A stretch of DNA of 64,000 bases from assembly GCA_022827195.1 (NCBI GenBank), contig JAJDTL010000020.1, positions 186,001 through 250,000 of the forward strand. The letters are read 5' to 3'. Of this stretch, positions 52,811-61,726 are shown one piece after another. The stretch is from Caldilineaceae bacterium. GTDB taxonomy: Bacteria; Chloroflexota; Anaerolineae; Caldilineales; Caldilineaceae. Every line of letters begins with the position of its first letter. The stretch's first letter is position 1. The translations under genes were made by a program, and so were the position numbers. Under the pieces are notes generated by a model, which saw only the letters and a program-made list of their open reading frames with translations, searched no databases and was not told the DNA's origin.

Positions 52811-54262
52811 ATGTATCGATTCTACGAATCTCCGAACAGGCTGGCTGAAGCCCTCAAGTTGAAAGCGGAACACGGCGCGGCCGCCTGCTTTATCGCCGGC
52901 GGCACCGACCTGCTGATCGATCTGGCGCGCGATGGGAGTCCGGAAAGCGCCCGATTGGGCCTGATCGACCTGACGCGCATCCCGGGCATGGCCGAGATTT
53001 GGGAAGAGGGAGGCGCGTTACATCTCGGTCCCCTCGTTACCCACAACCAGTGCGTGCGCAGTCCGTTGATTGTCGAGCATGCGTTTCCGCTGGCGCGCGC
53101 CTGCTGGGAGGTGGGCGCGCCGCAGATACGCAACCGCGCCACCATCGCCGGCAATCTCGTCACGGCCAGTCCGGCCAACGACACGATCGTGCCGCTGCTG
53201 GCGTTGGATGCAAGCGTGCGCATTGAGAGCGCAGAACGGGGCAGCCGCACGCTGCCGCTGGCGCAGTTCTTTCGCGGCGTGCGGCAGGTCGATCTCGCCG
53301 CCGACGAGATGCTCACGCGTATCTCGATTCCGCTGGCAGACGGTGTACGGACGGGCAACTTCATCAAGCTGGGGCTGCGCCGCGCGCAGGCGATCAGCGT
53401 CCTCAGCGTCGCCGGTTCGCTCGCGATCGGGAACGGGGACAGCAACTGGCGCGAGGGTGAGATCACACACGCGGCGATTGCTCTCGGCGCGGTGGCGCCG
53501 ACGGTCGTGCGTGCGCCCGAGGCCGAAGCATACCTGGTGGGCCGGACTCTGACCGAGGAGACGGTTGCAGAGGCGGCGCGGCTGGCCGCGATGCAGGCGC
53601 GGCCGATTGACGACATACGCGGCAGCGCGGCCTACCGTCTGGCGATGACCGAAACGCTCGTCGCCCGCCTTTTGCGTCAGCTGCGCGACGGGCGTGCGCG
53701 TGAAGGCTGGCTCGACGAACCGGTGACGCTGTGGGGCGACACACAGGGACGGTGGCCGGTCACGCGCAGAGAGGATGAGCAGACCTCGGCCCCGTCGACG
53801 TCCTTGCAGGCAACGGTCAACGGCGTCGGCGCGGCGCTGGCCGGCGGCATGACGCTGCTGGACAGTCTGCGCGCGGCGGGCTTTCTGGGCGTCAAGGAGG
53901 GCTGCGCGGAGGGCGAATGCGGCGCATGCACCGTCTTTCTCGACGGCATGGCTGTGATGGCCTGCCTGGTGCCGGCGGAGCGGGCCGCTGGCAGCGAACT
54001 GGTCACGGTCGAGGGGCTGGCCGCGTCCGACTCGCTCCTGCACGGCGTGCAGCAGGCGTTGATCGAGAGCGGCGGCGTCCAGTGTGGTTACTGTACGCCC
54101 GGCTTCGTCATGTCGGCGGCTGCGCTGCTGGCGGAACGGCCCAGCCCCACCCGCTCTGAGGCGCAGGAGGCGTTGACGGGCAACCTTTGCCGCTGCACCG
54201 GCTATCGCAAGATCCTCGACGCGGTCGTGGCCGCCGGGCAGACGGATGGCAGCGGTGCATAG
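52811..54262 (+). CDS. Molybdenum hydroxylase FAD-binding and 2Fe-2S subunit fusion
   Basis: 483 residues. The N-terminal 300 residues are a CoxM/XdhB-type FAD domain: FIAGGTDLLIDLARDG, IRNRATIAGNLVTASPANDT, then a C-terminal wing with DDIRGSAAYRLAMTETLV. Residues about 330-483 are a CoxS-type double 2Fe-2S domain with both cluster motifs: GCAEGECGACTVFLDG and, later, GVQCGYCTPGFVMSAAALL plus GNLCRCTGYRKI. Electrons pass from the Mo subunit (55536-57812) through the Fe-S clusters to FAD. The order FAD then Fe-S is the reverse of the usual XdhA fusion. The leader before ATG 52811 has a weak ribosome-binding site. Two unrelated-looking genes lie between this gene and its Mo partner. Confidence 0.92.
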   Translation: MYRFYESPNRLAEALKLKAEHGAAACFIAGGTDLLIDLARDGSPESARLGLIDLTRIPGMAEIWEEGGALHLGPLVTHNQCVRSPLIVEHAFPLARACWEVGAPQIRNRATIAGNLVTASPANDTIVPLLALDASVRIESAERGSRTLPLAQFFRGVRQVDLAADEMLTRISIPLADGVRTGNFIKLGLRRAQAISVLSVAGSLAIGNGDSNWREGEITHAAIALGAVAPTVVRAPEAEAYLVGRTLTEETVAEAARLAAMQARPIDDIRGSAAYRLAMTETLVARLLRQLRDGRAREGWLDEPVTLWGDTQGRWPVTRREDEQTSAPSTSLQATVNGVGAALAGGMTLLDSLRAAGFLGVKEGCAEGECGACTVFLDGMAVMACLVPAERAAGSELVTVEGLAASDSLLHGVQQALIESGGVQCGYCTPGFVMSAAALLAERPSPTRSEAQEALTGNLCRCTGYRKILDAVVAAGQTDGSGA

Positions 54263-54271
54263 GACTCGAAC

Positions 54272-54823
54272 ATGACGACTGTTGCAGACGAACTTATCAC
54301 CTATTATCTGGAGATGACCAGCCCGGAGGAGTTGAGTCCGGCGCGTCAGCCGGCGGAGCCTTTCACCGTCCGCCAGGCAGAGCTTGCCTTTCCGGCGCTG
54401 AACCGTTTCTTCTACTCTGAGGTCGGGCGCGCGCATTCGTGGACCGACCGGCTGGGCTGGAGCGAAGAGGAGTGGCAGGCCTGGCTGGCGCGACCGGGTT
54501 TGCAGACGTGGATCGGCTACATCCGCGAGACGCCGGCGGGCTATTTCGAGCTGGAGAAGCAGCGCGACGCGAGCGCGCGGCAGGCGGACGGAGAATCGGC
54601 ATCAGTTGACGCGGTCGAACTGGTCTATTTCGGTCTGCTACCTCCCTTTATTGGCCGGGGCGTGGGGGGTGCGCTCCTGACGGAGGCGGTGCGACGCGCC
54701 TGGGCGCTCGGTCCGCAGCGCGTGTGGGTCCACACCTGTACCGCCGATCATCCGGCGGCTCTGCCAAACTACCGTAGACGAGGGTTTCGAATCTATGATC
54801 AGAAGAGGGGCGAGGGGGCCTAG
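54272..54823 (+). CDS. GNAT-family N-acetyltransferase
   Basis: 183 residues. An N-terminal part of about 90 residues (ELITYYLEMTSPEELSPAR, ...HSWTDRLGWSEEEWQ) precedes a GNAT core: GYFELEKQ, VELVYFGLLPPFIGRGVGGALLTEAV with the acetyl-CoA-binding Q/RxxGxG/A-type loop, and a final VWVHTCTADHPAALPNYRRRGF. It acetylates an amine on a small molecule or protein. The first half resembles GNATs that act together with acyl-transfer or lipid enzymes, but no exact substrate can be given. ATG 54272 has AGGA upstream, 9 bp after the stop of the hydroxylase fusion gene, so it is in the same operon. Confidence 0.85.
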   Translation: MTTVADELITYYLEMTSPEELSPARQPAEPFTVRQAELAFPALNRFFYSEVGRAHSWTDRLGWSEEEWQAWLARPGLQTWIGYIRETPAGYFELEKQRDASARQADGESASVDAVELVYFGLLPPFIGRGVGGALLTEAVRRAWALGPQRVWVHTCTADHPAALPNYRRRGFRIYDQKRGEGA

Positions 54824-54932
54824 AGGCGCCCAGGTATTCTTTCTCCTCGGAATTTTCTGTCTCTTATATCTGTTACGCAACGACGAAAGGGGGCCAGCGG
54901 GGTGGTTTGCCATCCCCGGCGCCGACACTGTC

Positions 54933-55502
54933 ATGTCGCCCTCTTTGCCCCGCCGCGGGAACTGGCTGACGCGCCTGATCGGCCGGCTGGCGTATAAACT
55001 CACGGGCTGGCGGATCGAGGGCCGCTTGCCCGACGAGCCCAAGCTGGTGATCGCCGGTGCGCCGCATACCTCACACTGGGATGCGGTGGTGGCGCTGGGC
55101 TTCTTCACACTGACCGGGCTGAAATGCCGCTGGATGGTCAAAGAGGAGGTCTTCATGTTTCCGATCAGCGGTATTATCAACTGGCTGGGGGCCTGGCCTG
55201 TCAATCGTGAGGATCCCGGTGAACTCGTCCTGGAGATGATCGGCGAGATGAATCGCAACGACAAGTTCGTGCTGGTCATCACGCCGGAAGGCGCTCGCCG
55301 CAAGGTGGCGCGTTGGAAGACCGGATTTTACCGCATCGCGCTCGAGACCGGCGCGCCCATCACCCTGGCCTACGCCGACTTCGCCCGGCGGGTGGTCGGC
55401 TTCGGCCCGACTGTTCGACCCAACGGCGACATGGATACGCAGATCGAGGAGATGCAGTCCTATTTCAAGGGAATTACGGCCCGCAACCCGCACTGGGCCT
55501 GA
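54933..55502 (+). CDS. Lysophospholipid acyltransferase (PlsC-like)
   Basis: About 189 residues from ATG 54933. The acyltransferase motifs are HTSHWDA (H-x4-D-type catalytic site) near residue 45 and VITPEGARRK for glycerol-phosphate binding, with a middle YRIALETGAPITLAY. A lead-in WLTRLIGRLAYKLTGWRI is typical of this short PlsC subgroup. It acylates lysophosphatidic acid or a related glycerolipid, or acts on a surface lipid. The frame stays open from ATG 54795, but that piece overlaps the GNAT gene by 29 bp and has a low-GC, non-coding look, so the downstream start is preferred. It lies between the GNAT and the Mo subunit; a link to hydroxylase function is not obvious. Confidence 0.82.
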   Translation: MSPSLPRRGNWLTRLIGRLAYKLTGWRIEGRLPDEPKLVIAGAPHTSHWDAVVALGFFTLTGLKCRWMVKEEVFMFPISGIINWLGAWPVNREDPGELVLEMIGEMNRNDKFVLVITPEGARRKVARWKTGFYRIALETGAPITLAYADFARRVVGFGPTVRPNGDMDTQIEEMQSYFKGITARNPHWA

Positions 55503-55535
55503 ATTGCAGCGGCCCTTGCGACTTGAGGAACTCTG

Positions 55536-57812
55536 ATGCGCGCAGTCGGCAGCAGCCTACCCCGTTTTGACGCCGCCGAGAAGGTGACCGGCCAGGCCGC
55601 CTATCCCGGCGATATCGATCTGCCCAACCAGGCCTGGCTCAAGATCGTCTTCGCCCGCGTGCCCCATGCACGCATCTTGCGTCTGGACACAACACGCGCT
55701 GCGGCCGCCGACGGCGTTGTCGTAGTTCTCACAGCAGCCGACGTGCCGGTCAACGAATACGGACTGGTCATGCCGGACCAGCCGGTCCTGTGCGGGCTGG
55801 GCAGCACGCCCCAGGCCGAGTTCGTGCGCTGGGAAGGCGACAAGATTGCCCTGATCGTGGCCGAGACGCCGGAACAGGCAGAGGCCGCGGCCGGTCTGCT
55901 TGACATTGAGTACGAGCCGCTGCCGGTCATCACCGATCCGGAGCAGGCGCTGGCCGCGGGCGCGCAGCCGCTCCATCCGCACCCCTTCAGCAACTTCCCC
56001 TACGAGGAGCGTGACAGGCAATCGAACCTGCTCGTCGCCCACCGTCTGCGACGCGGCGATATGGCAGATGGCTTCGCCCAGGCCGACGTCTGTGTCGAGG
56101 GCGTCTACAGCACGCATCCGCAGGAGCACGCATATCTGCAGCCGGAGGCCGGTCTCGCCCACATCCGCGCCGATGGGCGCGTCGAGCTCATTGTCGCCGG
56201 ACAGTGGATGCACGAGGACCAGGAGCAGATCGCCCACGCGCTGGACCTGCCCGCGAGCCGTATCGTCGTTCGCTACCCGGCCGTCGGCGGCGCTTTCGGC
56301 GGGCGCGAGGATATGTCGATTCAGATTCCGCTGGCGCTGGCCGCGTGGAAGACTGGCCGGCCGGTCAAGACGATCTGGAGCCGCGAGGAGTCGATCGTCG
56401 GCCATCATAAGCGTCATGCGTTCGTGATCCGGGCCAAGTGGGGGGCGACAAAGGAAGGGAAGCTCGTTGCCGCGCAAATGGAGATGACCAGCGACGCCGG
56501 CGCGTACGCATACACGAGTACCAAGGTCCTGGCCAACGCCACGCTGATGTGCCTTGGCCCCTACGAGATCCCGAATGTGCATGTCGACGCGCGCACCGTT
56601 TACACCAACAACTGTCCGGGCGGCGCGTTTCGCGGTTTCGGCGGTCCGCAGGCCCACTTCGCCGCGGAGATGCAGATGACCAAGCTGGCGCACGCACTCG
56701 ACATCGACCCGGTCGAACTGCGTATGCGTAACTTGCTGCGCGACGGCTCGCTCCTGGTTACGGGCAGCCCCGTACCGGCCGGATGCACGGCTGTCGAGGT
56801 GTTGGCCGAGGCCGCGCGGCAGGGCGGCTGGCAGGAGAACGGAGGTGGGTGGTCATTGGCCGGCGGCCGGCAGCCCTCCGCACAGCCGAGAATCGCGGAA
56901 GGGGATGCACTCACCACCAGTCTTGACTCCTCGCGCACCCGCGTCGCTCGCGGGCGCGGGATCGCGGCCAGCTACAAGAACGTCGGCTACAGCTTCGGAT
57001 TCCCCGAACATTGCAACGCCTGGGTCGAGCTGCACGGCGGCGAGAGGATTGAGCGGGCGCGCGTGGGCTGCGTCGGCGCGGAGGTGGGGCAGGGCGCACA
57101 CACCGCCTTTGTGCTTATGGCCGCGGAGATGTTGGGGCTGTCCCCGGAGCAGGTCGAATTGGAGGCGGAGGATACCGACGTAACCGGCTCCAGCGGAAGC
57201 AGCTCCGCAAGCCGCATGACCTTTATGGCCGGGAATGCGATCCAGGGCGCGGCAGAGCGGGCGCTGGCGCTGTGGAACGACGAAGAGCGCCCGGCCCGCG
57301 CCGAGTTCCTCTATCGTCCGCGTGCGACGACGCCCTTCGACCGCGAGACCGGTGAGTGCGACCCGAACATCACCTACGGATACTGCGCGCAGGTTGCCGA
57401 CGTCGAGGTGGACTGCGAGACCGGTCACGTCACGGTCAAGCGGCTGATCAGCGTCAACGACGTCGGCAGAGCGGTCCATCCGCAGCACGTCGAAGGCCAG
57501 ATCGAAGGCTGTGTGGCCCAGTCGGTCGGCTGGACTCTGCTTGAGAACTATCTGCAGGAGGAGGGGCGCACGGTTACCCCACATTTGAGCAACTACCTGA
57601 TTCCCGGCGTGGCCGACGTGGCTGAGGAGATGGTGCCTGTGATCCTGGAGTACCCGGATCCGCAGGGGCCGTTGGGCGTACGCGGCATGGCCGAAATGCC
57701 CTTTCTGCCGACTGCGCCCGCCATCGCGGCCGCACTTCACGACGCGCTCGGTGTCTGGTATGATGAGCTTCCCTTTACGCCGGAGACGGTCTGGCGCGGG
57801 ATGGAAAGGTAA
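55536..57812 (+). CDS. Xanthine dehydrogenase-family molybdenum-binding subunit
   Basis: 758 residues, the catalytic subunit that binds the molybdopterin cytosine dinucleotide cofactor and hydroxylates an aldehyde or N-heterocycle. Landmarks are [60 protein letters not shown], and late [19 protein letters not shown] with the conserved Glu. The form RGFGGPQ is that of xanthine dehydrogenase, not of the CO dehydrogenase (AYRCSFR) branch. A low-complexity insertion is visible after residue 440 ([14 protein letters not shown]). ATG 55536 follows GAGGA. It completes an enzyme with the fusion subunit at 52811-54262. Substrate unknown. Confidence 0.94.
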   Translation: MRAVGSSLPRFDAAEKVTGQAAYPGDIDLPNQAWLKIVFARVPHARILRLDTTRAAAADGVVVVLTAADVPVNEYGLVMPDQPVLCGLGSTPQAEFVRWEGDKIALIVAETPEQAEAAAGLLDIEYEPLPVITDPEQALAAGAQPLHPHPFSNFPYEERDRQSNLLVAHRLRRGDMADGFAQADVCVEGVYSTHPQEHAYLQPEAGLAHIRADGRVELIVAGQWMHEDQEQIAHALDLPASRIVVRYPAVGGAFGGREDMSIQIPLALAAWKTGRPVKTIWSREESIVGHHKRHAFVIRAKWGATKEGKLVAAQMEMTSDAGAYAYTSTKVLANATLMCLGPYEIPNVHVDARTVYTNNCPGGAFRGFGGPQAHFAAEMQMTKLAHALDIDPVELRMRNLLRDGSLLVTGSPVPAGCTAVEVLAEAARQGGWQENGGGWSLAGGRQPSAQPRIAEGDALTTSLDSSRTRVARGRGIAASYKNVGYSFGFPEHCNAWVELHGGERIERARVGCVGAEVGQGAHTAFVLMAAEMLGLSPEQVELEAEDTDVTGSSGSSSASRMTFMAGNAIQGAAERALALWNDEERPARAEFLYRPRATTPFDRETGECDPNITYGYCAQVADVEVDCETGHVTVKRLISVNDVGRAVHPQHVEGQIEGCVAQSVGWTLLENYLQEEGRTVTPHLSNYLIPGVADVAEEMVPVILEYPDPQGPLGVRGMAEMPFLPTAPAIAAALHDALGVWYDELPFTPETVWRGMER

Positions 57813-57839
57813 AACGAGTCAGGGGCGAGGAGCCAGGAA

Positions 57840-58664
57840 ATGGCCGCCGCGAACAGCGACAACCGCATAGGCAGCCTCACCTGGGGCGTTCTGCTGGCGC
57901 TGGCGGGCATCGGCCTGTTGCTCTTCAATCTCGACCTGCTCATTCGCTTTGAACCCTACATTCAATATGCAGGCGCCGCGCTGCTTTGCCTGCTGGCGCT
58001 GGGCTTCATCGGCAGCTATCTCTCCGCCCGCAGCCACTGGTGGCGGCTGATCCCCGGCTGGACGCTGATCGCCCTCGCGGTGATGATCTATTTGACGACT
58101 GTACGCGAGCTCGACCAGCGGGTCACCGCGGCCGCGCTCTTCGTCGGCCAGGCGATTGCTTTCGCCCACGTCTATCTGCTGGACCGCGCCGAACGCTGGT
58201 GGGCAATCATCCCCGGCGGATTCATGCTCATGTTGGGCGTCACCATCGCCCTGAGCAGCATCACAGAGGAGCCGGCCGCCCTGGGCACCGCGCTTTTCAT
58301 AGGCCTCGGCGCGGTCTTCTTTCTGCTCTATCTCCTGGGGCGGCGGGGGCAGCTGTGGTGGGCGCTGATCCCCGGGTCTGTCCTGATCCTTTTCGGCCTC
58401 ATCCTCTTTTCCGCCGGCCCCAGCGGGCAGAATATCGTTTTACGCTGGTGGCCGCTGCTGGTGCTCTTGCTGGGTGTACTGCTGATCTGGCGTGCGACGC
58501 GTCCTCCCTCCAGGCGCAAGCTGGCAACCAATACCGCACCTAAGCAGGAGCGCGCCCAGGACCAGGGATCTGCCGGCCGGCCCCGCCGGCAGCCATTCGG
58601 CGAATACAGGGGGCCCGCCCCCGGCGCAACCATTGAAGTGCTGCCCGACCCGGAGGAGTCGTAG
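57840..58664 (+). CDS. Multi-pass membrane protein of unknown function
   Basis: 274 residues with six or seven evenly spaced membrane helices, each 15-20 residues long and separated by very short loops: GVLLALAGIGLLLFNLDLLI, YAGAALLCLLALGFIGSYL, LIPGWTLIALAVMIYLTT and so on. Three repeats begin with WWxxIPG (HWWRLIPGW, RWWAIIPGG, LWWALIPGS), so it is an internally repeated protein. The repeat resembles LiaF/DUF5668-like membrane domains. The C-terminal 55 residues are basic, Pro/Arg-rich and cytoplasmic. AGGAA precedes ATG 57840, 27 bp after the Mo subunit stop, so it may be co-transcribed, but no role in hydroxylase assembly can be shown. Confidence 0.75.
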   Translation: MAAANSDNRIGSLTWGVLLALAGIGLLLFNLDLLIRFEPYIQYAGAALLCLLALGFIGSYLSARSHWWRLIPGWTLIALAVMIYLTTVRELDQRVTAAALFVGQAIAFAHVYLLDRAERWWAIIPGGFMLMLGVTIALSSITEEPAALGTALFIGLGAVFFLLYLLGRRGQLWWALIPGSVLILFGLILFSAGPSGQNIVLRWWPLLVLLLGVLLIWRATRPPSRRKLATNTAPKQERAQDQGSAGRPRRQPFGEYRGPAPGATIEVLPDPEES

Positions 58665-58856
58665 CAGCCTCTGCCCCGTTGATCAAGAATCGTTGGTTTG
58701 CAATGCATACTGTTCCACGCTGCCGGTGCCGCCCGGGACCGGCGGTCGCGGCCACGGCGTCATCGCGGCTGGCTTTTTCCGAAAGCTTTTGTCCGGCTGA
58801 GAGTGAACTTCGCAAACCGCGCGGCCCGGGCCGCTTGAGAAAAGGAGAGGGTTTCT

Positions 58857-60155
58857 ATGACAAAGATCGCTTATGTCGCAGCAGGCAGCACCGGTTTCGC
58901 CCCTGGTTTCGTAGCGGATATCATGATGCGCCCCGCATTGGCCGACTGCACCTTAAGGCTGATGGATATCGATCAGGACAACCTGGACGTCATCACAGCC
59001 CTGTCCAAGAAACTCGCCAGGCAACTCGATGTCCCCATTGTGATCGAGTCGACCCTGGACAGGCGCGAGGCACTCGACGGCGCCGACTACGTCATATCGA
59101 CTGCCACTGCTCTTGGAGGAAGGGAGGCAAGGGTTGTCGAGCGCAAGATCATGCTCAAATACGGGCTGGATGTGTCCTCCGGGTGCACGACCGGTCTCGG
59201 GGGCGTCTTCCGCACCATACGCTATGCGCCCCTGATGCTGGGCATATGCCGTGACATGGAGGAACTCTGCCCCGATGCCTGGCTGTTCCACTATGCCAAC
59301 CCCACCACGACCGTGCCGCTGCTTATGAACGTAGCATCGCCCATCAAGAGCATGGGCCTTTGCCACAGCGTGCAGCATACGGCACAGACCCTGGCCGCAT
59401 ACATCGATGCACCGTACGAAGAGACCGGACACTGGGTGGCCGGCGTCAATCACCAGGCTTGGTACCTCCGTTTCGAGTGGAAGGGCGAGGACGCCTACCC
59501 TCTGCTCTTCGAAAAGATGCAGGACTCCAAGATCTATGATAAGGACATCGTACGATTTGAGATGATGAAGTACTTCGGCTACTTCCTCACTGAGTCGAGC
59601 GGGCACAATGCGGAGTATGTGCCTTACTTTCGAAAGAACGCTGAACTGATCGAGCGTTACACGCCCGGCATCCACGCTCTTAAGTGGCAGGAGAGGGAGA
59701 TTGAGCGGGAACCTAAGAGGCGAGCAGAGCTACGCAATAAAGCCTATGGAGATGAGCCGCTGGAAGTCTCTGAGAGCCCGGAGTACTGTGTCGGTATCAT
59801 CAATGCGATGGAGACCAACGAGCCCTTCCGGTTCAACGGCAACGTGCTGAATACCGGTACGATCACGAACTTGCCGAATGATATCGTAGTAGAAGTGCCA
59901 TGCCTCGTGGACAACCTGGGGATTCATCCCTGTTATGTGGGCGATCTGCCACCCCAGTGCGCGGCGCTGAATGCAGGTCGCAGCGCGGGTGATCCGCTGG
60001 CCGTCAAAGGGACGCTGGAAGCGGACCGCAAGGCGATCGAGCAGGCTGTGGCACTGGACCCGCTCACCGCCTCCTTGCTTACGCTCGACCAGATTCACGA
60101 GATGGTAGAGGAAACCTTCGTCGCGCTGGCGGAGTGGCTGCCCGAGTTCAAGTGA
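58857..60155 (+). CDS. Glycoside hydrolase family 4 enzyme (alpha-galactosidase/galacturonidase group)
   Basis: 432 residues. GH4 enzymes use NAD and a divalent metal to hydrolyse glycosides by redox-assisted elimination. Visible landmarks: the NAD loop AYVAAGSTGFAPGFVADIM, LRLMDIDQ, a CHSVQ motif with the metal-ligand Cys (MGLCHSVQHTAQTL), VAGVNHQAWYLRFEW with the metal-binding His, and NAMETNEPFRFNGNV. The C-H-S-V motif places it in the MelA/LplD branch rather than among 6-phospho-glucosidases. The substrate could be an alpha-galactoside or an alpha-galacturonide. It stands alone, with gaps of 192 and 308 bp, and its codon use looks less GC-extreme than neighbours, which may indicate transfer. 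GGAGAGG precedes the ATG. Confidence 0.92.
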   Translation: MTKIAYVAAGSTGFAPGFVADIMMRPALADCTLRLMDIDQDNLDVITALSKKLARQLDVPIVIESTLDRREALDGADYVISTATALGGREARVVERKIMLKYGLDVSSGCTTGLGGVFRTIRYAPLMLGICRDMEELCPDAWLFHYANPTTTVPLLMNVASPIKSMGLCHSVQHTAQTLAAYIDAPYEETGHWVAGVNHQAWYLRFEWKGEDAYPLLFEKMQDSKIYDKDIVRFEMMKYFGYFLTESSGHNAEYVPYFRKNAELIERYTPGIHALKWQEREIEREPKRRAELRNKAYGDEPLEVSESPEYCVGIINAMETNEPFRFNGNVLNTGTITNLPNDIVVEVPCLVDNLGIHPCYVGDLPPQCAALNAGRSAGDPLAVKGTLEADRKAIEQAVALDPLTASLLTLDQIHEMVEETFVALAEWLPEFK

Positions 60156-60463
60156 GGGATCGAACCGGCATACCGGAGGCTGCGGCGCGAAGGCATGAAA
60201 CGCTGGCTTGCCGTGGAGAGGGTGAGGGCAGTAATGAGTTGCGTTCTCCGGGTAGCTGGCTGCTGAGTGCGCGGAAAGGAAGGATTTGGCCAAATAGGAT
60301 TCTGAGTGGTTAACTTGCACCAGGGCCCTGGCATATGCGTTGGCCTCGGCCCGGCGCACAGGCTCGGTCCGCCCTCTCTGCAGGTTTACCCGGCGGGCGC
60401 CGGTCCTATCTTCGGAGACTACCATCTCTGTCCCATATTTGGGACGTACCCTGGAGCCATGAA
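60156..60463. other. Intergenic region with palindromes
   Basis: A 308-bp gap between the GH4 gene and the VOC gene. I see no gene, but two palindromes: a perfect CCAGGGCCCTGG at 60320-60331 and an inverted repeat at 60430-60445 (arms GTCCCA and TGGGAC, 4-bp centre) just ahead of the VOC start. Confidence 0.45.
60430..60445. promoter_or_regulatory. Operator-like inverted repeat ahead of the VOC gene
   Basis: Arms GTCCCA and TGGGAC separated by TATT, 18 bp upstream of ATG 60464. The symmetry and position fit a repressor site or a short hairpin; there is no direct evidence of binding. Confidence 0.25.
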
Positions 60464-60835
60464 ATGGAGCTTGGAGCATTCTCGGTAAGCCTTGCGGTCA
60501 AGGACCTGTCCGTCTCGCAGGCCTTTTACGAAAAGCTTGGATTTGAAGTCTTCCACGGCGAAGCCAGCCAGGGCTGGCTGATTATGAAGAGCCCCAGCTG
60601 CGTGATCGGCCTTTTTCAAGGCATGTTCGACCAGAACATCCTCACCTTCAATCCCGGCTGGAACGACAGCGCCCAGCCGCTCGACACGTTTACGGACGTT
60701 AGGGAGATCCAGCGAAAACTAAAAGAGGACGGCATCGAATTCGCGACAGAGGCCGATGAGACGACGTCAGGACCGGCGAGTTTCGTTATCATGGACCCTG
60801 ACGGCAATACGATCCTCGTTGACCAGCATGTCTGA
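60464..60835 (+). CDS. VOC-family (glyoxalase/bleomycin resistance-like) protein
   Basis: About 123 residues from ATG 60464, preceded by TGGAGCC; the frame is open to 60335. One vicinal-oxygen-chelate domain is visible: FSVSLAVKDLSVSQAFYEKLGFEV at the N terminus, then a strand WLIMKSPSCVIGLFQGM, and a C-terminal TSGPASFVIMDPDGNTILVDQ. These proteins often dimerise to form a metal site and act as lyases, dioxygenases or binding proteins. The ligand residues are not complete: Glu and His are in weakly placed positions, so a non-enzymatic role is possible. It is 93 bp upstream of the nitrilase gene, with a heptamer array between. Confidence 0.82.
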   Translation: MELGAFSVSLAVKDLSVSQAFYEKLGFEVFHGEASQGWLIMKSPSCVIGLFQGMFDQNILTFNPGWNDSAQPLDTFTDVREIQRKLKEDGIEFATEADETTSGPASFVIMDPDGNTILVDQHV

Positions 60836-60842
60836 AATCCAC

Positions 60843-60877
60843 AGTTGCCGGGGATCGGTGGCCGGTGGCCAGTAACT
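60843..60877. repeat. Heptanucleotide tandem array, five units
   Basis: Units AGTTGCC, GGGGATC, GGTGGCC, GGTGGCC, AGTAACT, starting seven bases after the VOC stop codon. Less regular than the other arrays but with the same period and context. Confidence 0.6.
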
Positions 60878-60928
60878 TCGCCCTCGCTCGATAGCGGCAA
60901 CCGAAATCTGAGAAAAGGTACAAACACA

Positions 60929-61726
60929 ATGTCTGAATTCGTACTTACTCTTGTACAGATGGACTGTCTCTACGGTGACATTGAGCGCAATTTCGAGCGG
61001 GCGGAGGCGTTCGTGGCCGATGCGGCAGGGCGCGGCAGCGATCTGGTCGTTCTTCCCGAGTTGTGGAGCTCGGGTCTTGACCTCGAAAACGCGGGCGCTT
61101 ACGCGTCACCGCTGGTCGCCGACGCGGACGAAGGGGGCTGGTTCGGGCAATTCGCCGCGCTGGCCAGGGACAATCGGGTCTGGTTGACGGGCTCGATGCT
61201 GGAGAGCCAGGGCGGACGGTTCTACAACACGATGGCGCTCTACAGCCCGGAGGGCAGGCTGGCTGCCTCTTACAGAAAGATTCACCTCTTTCGGCTGATG
61301 GATGAGGACCAGTACCTGGAGGCGGGCACGGCCGGGGTGATGCATGAGCTGCCGTGGGGCTGCGCGGGGCTGGCGATCTGCTATGACCTGCGCTTTCCGG
61401 AGCTGTTCCGGCGCTATGCGCTGGAAGGGGCGCGTCTGCTGATTCTGCCGGCGGCGTGGCCGCACCCGCGGCGCATGCACTGGCGCACGCTGTTGCGCAG
61501 CAGGGCGATCGAGAACCAGTGTTTCGTTGCGGCCTGCAACCGCGTGGGCACGACGAATGACGTCAGCTTTTTCGGTTCGGCCGCGGTGATCGACCCCTGG
61601 GGCGAGACGCTGATCGAGGGCGGCGAGACCGAGGCGCTGTTGACGGTGCGGATCGATCTGGAGACGGTGGAGGCGACGCGCAACAAGATTCCGATTTTTG
61701 CGGACCGGCGGCCGGAGCTGTATTGA
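60929..61726 (+). CDS. Carbon-nitrogen hydrolase (nitrilase superfamily amidase)
   Basis: 265 residues from ATG 60929, preceded by AAAAGG; the frame is open to 60845. The Glu-Lys-Cys triad of the superfamily is complete: LVVLPELWSSGLDLEN (Glu), ASYRKIHLFRLMDE (Lys) and GLAICYDLRFPELFRRYA (Cys). The pattern RKIHLF with GxxxCYDLRFPE is that of omega-amidase/YafV or Nit2-like enzymes that hydrolyse alpha-ketoglutaramate or related amides. It is upstream of the glutamine-synthetase-like gene, on the same strand but with a 400-bp gap, so the two need not be co-transcribed. Confidence 0.92.
   Translation: MSEFVLTLVQMDCLYGDIERNFERAEAFVADAAGRGSDLVVLPELWSSGLDLENAGAYASPLVADADEGGWFGQFAALARDNRVWLTGSMLESQGGRFYNTMALYSPEGRLAASYRKIHLFRLMDEDQYLEAGTAGVMHELPWGCAGLAICYDLRFPELFRRYALEGARLLILPAAWPHPRRMHWRTLLRSRAIENQCFVAACNRVGTTNDVSFFGSAAVIDPWGETLIEGGETEALLTVRIDLETVEATRNKIPIFADRRPELY

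Noticed and set aside
53018..54436. 472-codon minus-strand frame opposite the FAD/2Fe-2S fusion
   Set aside because: Arg/Gln-rich mirror of a well-defined gene; no domain.
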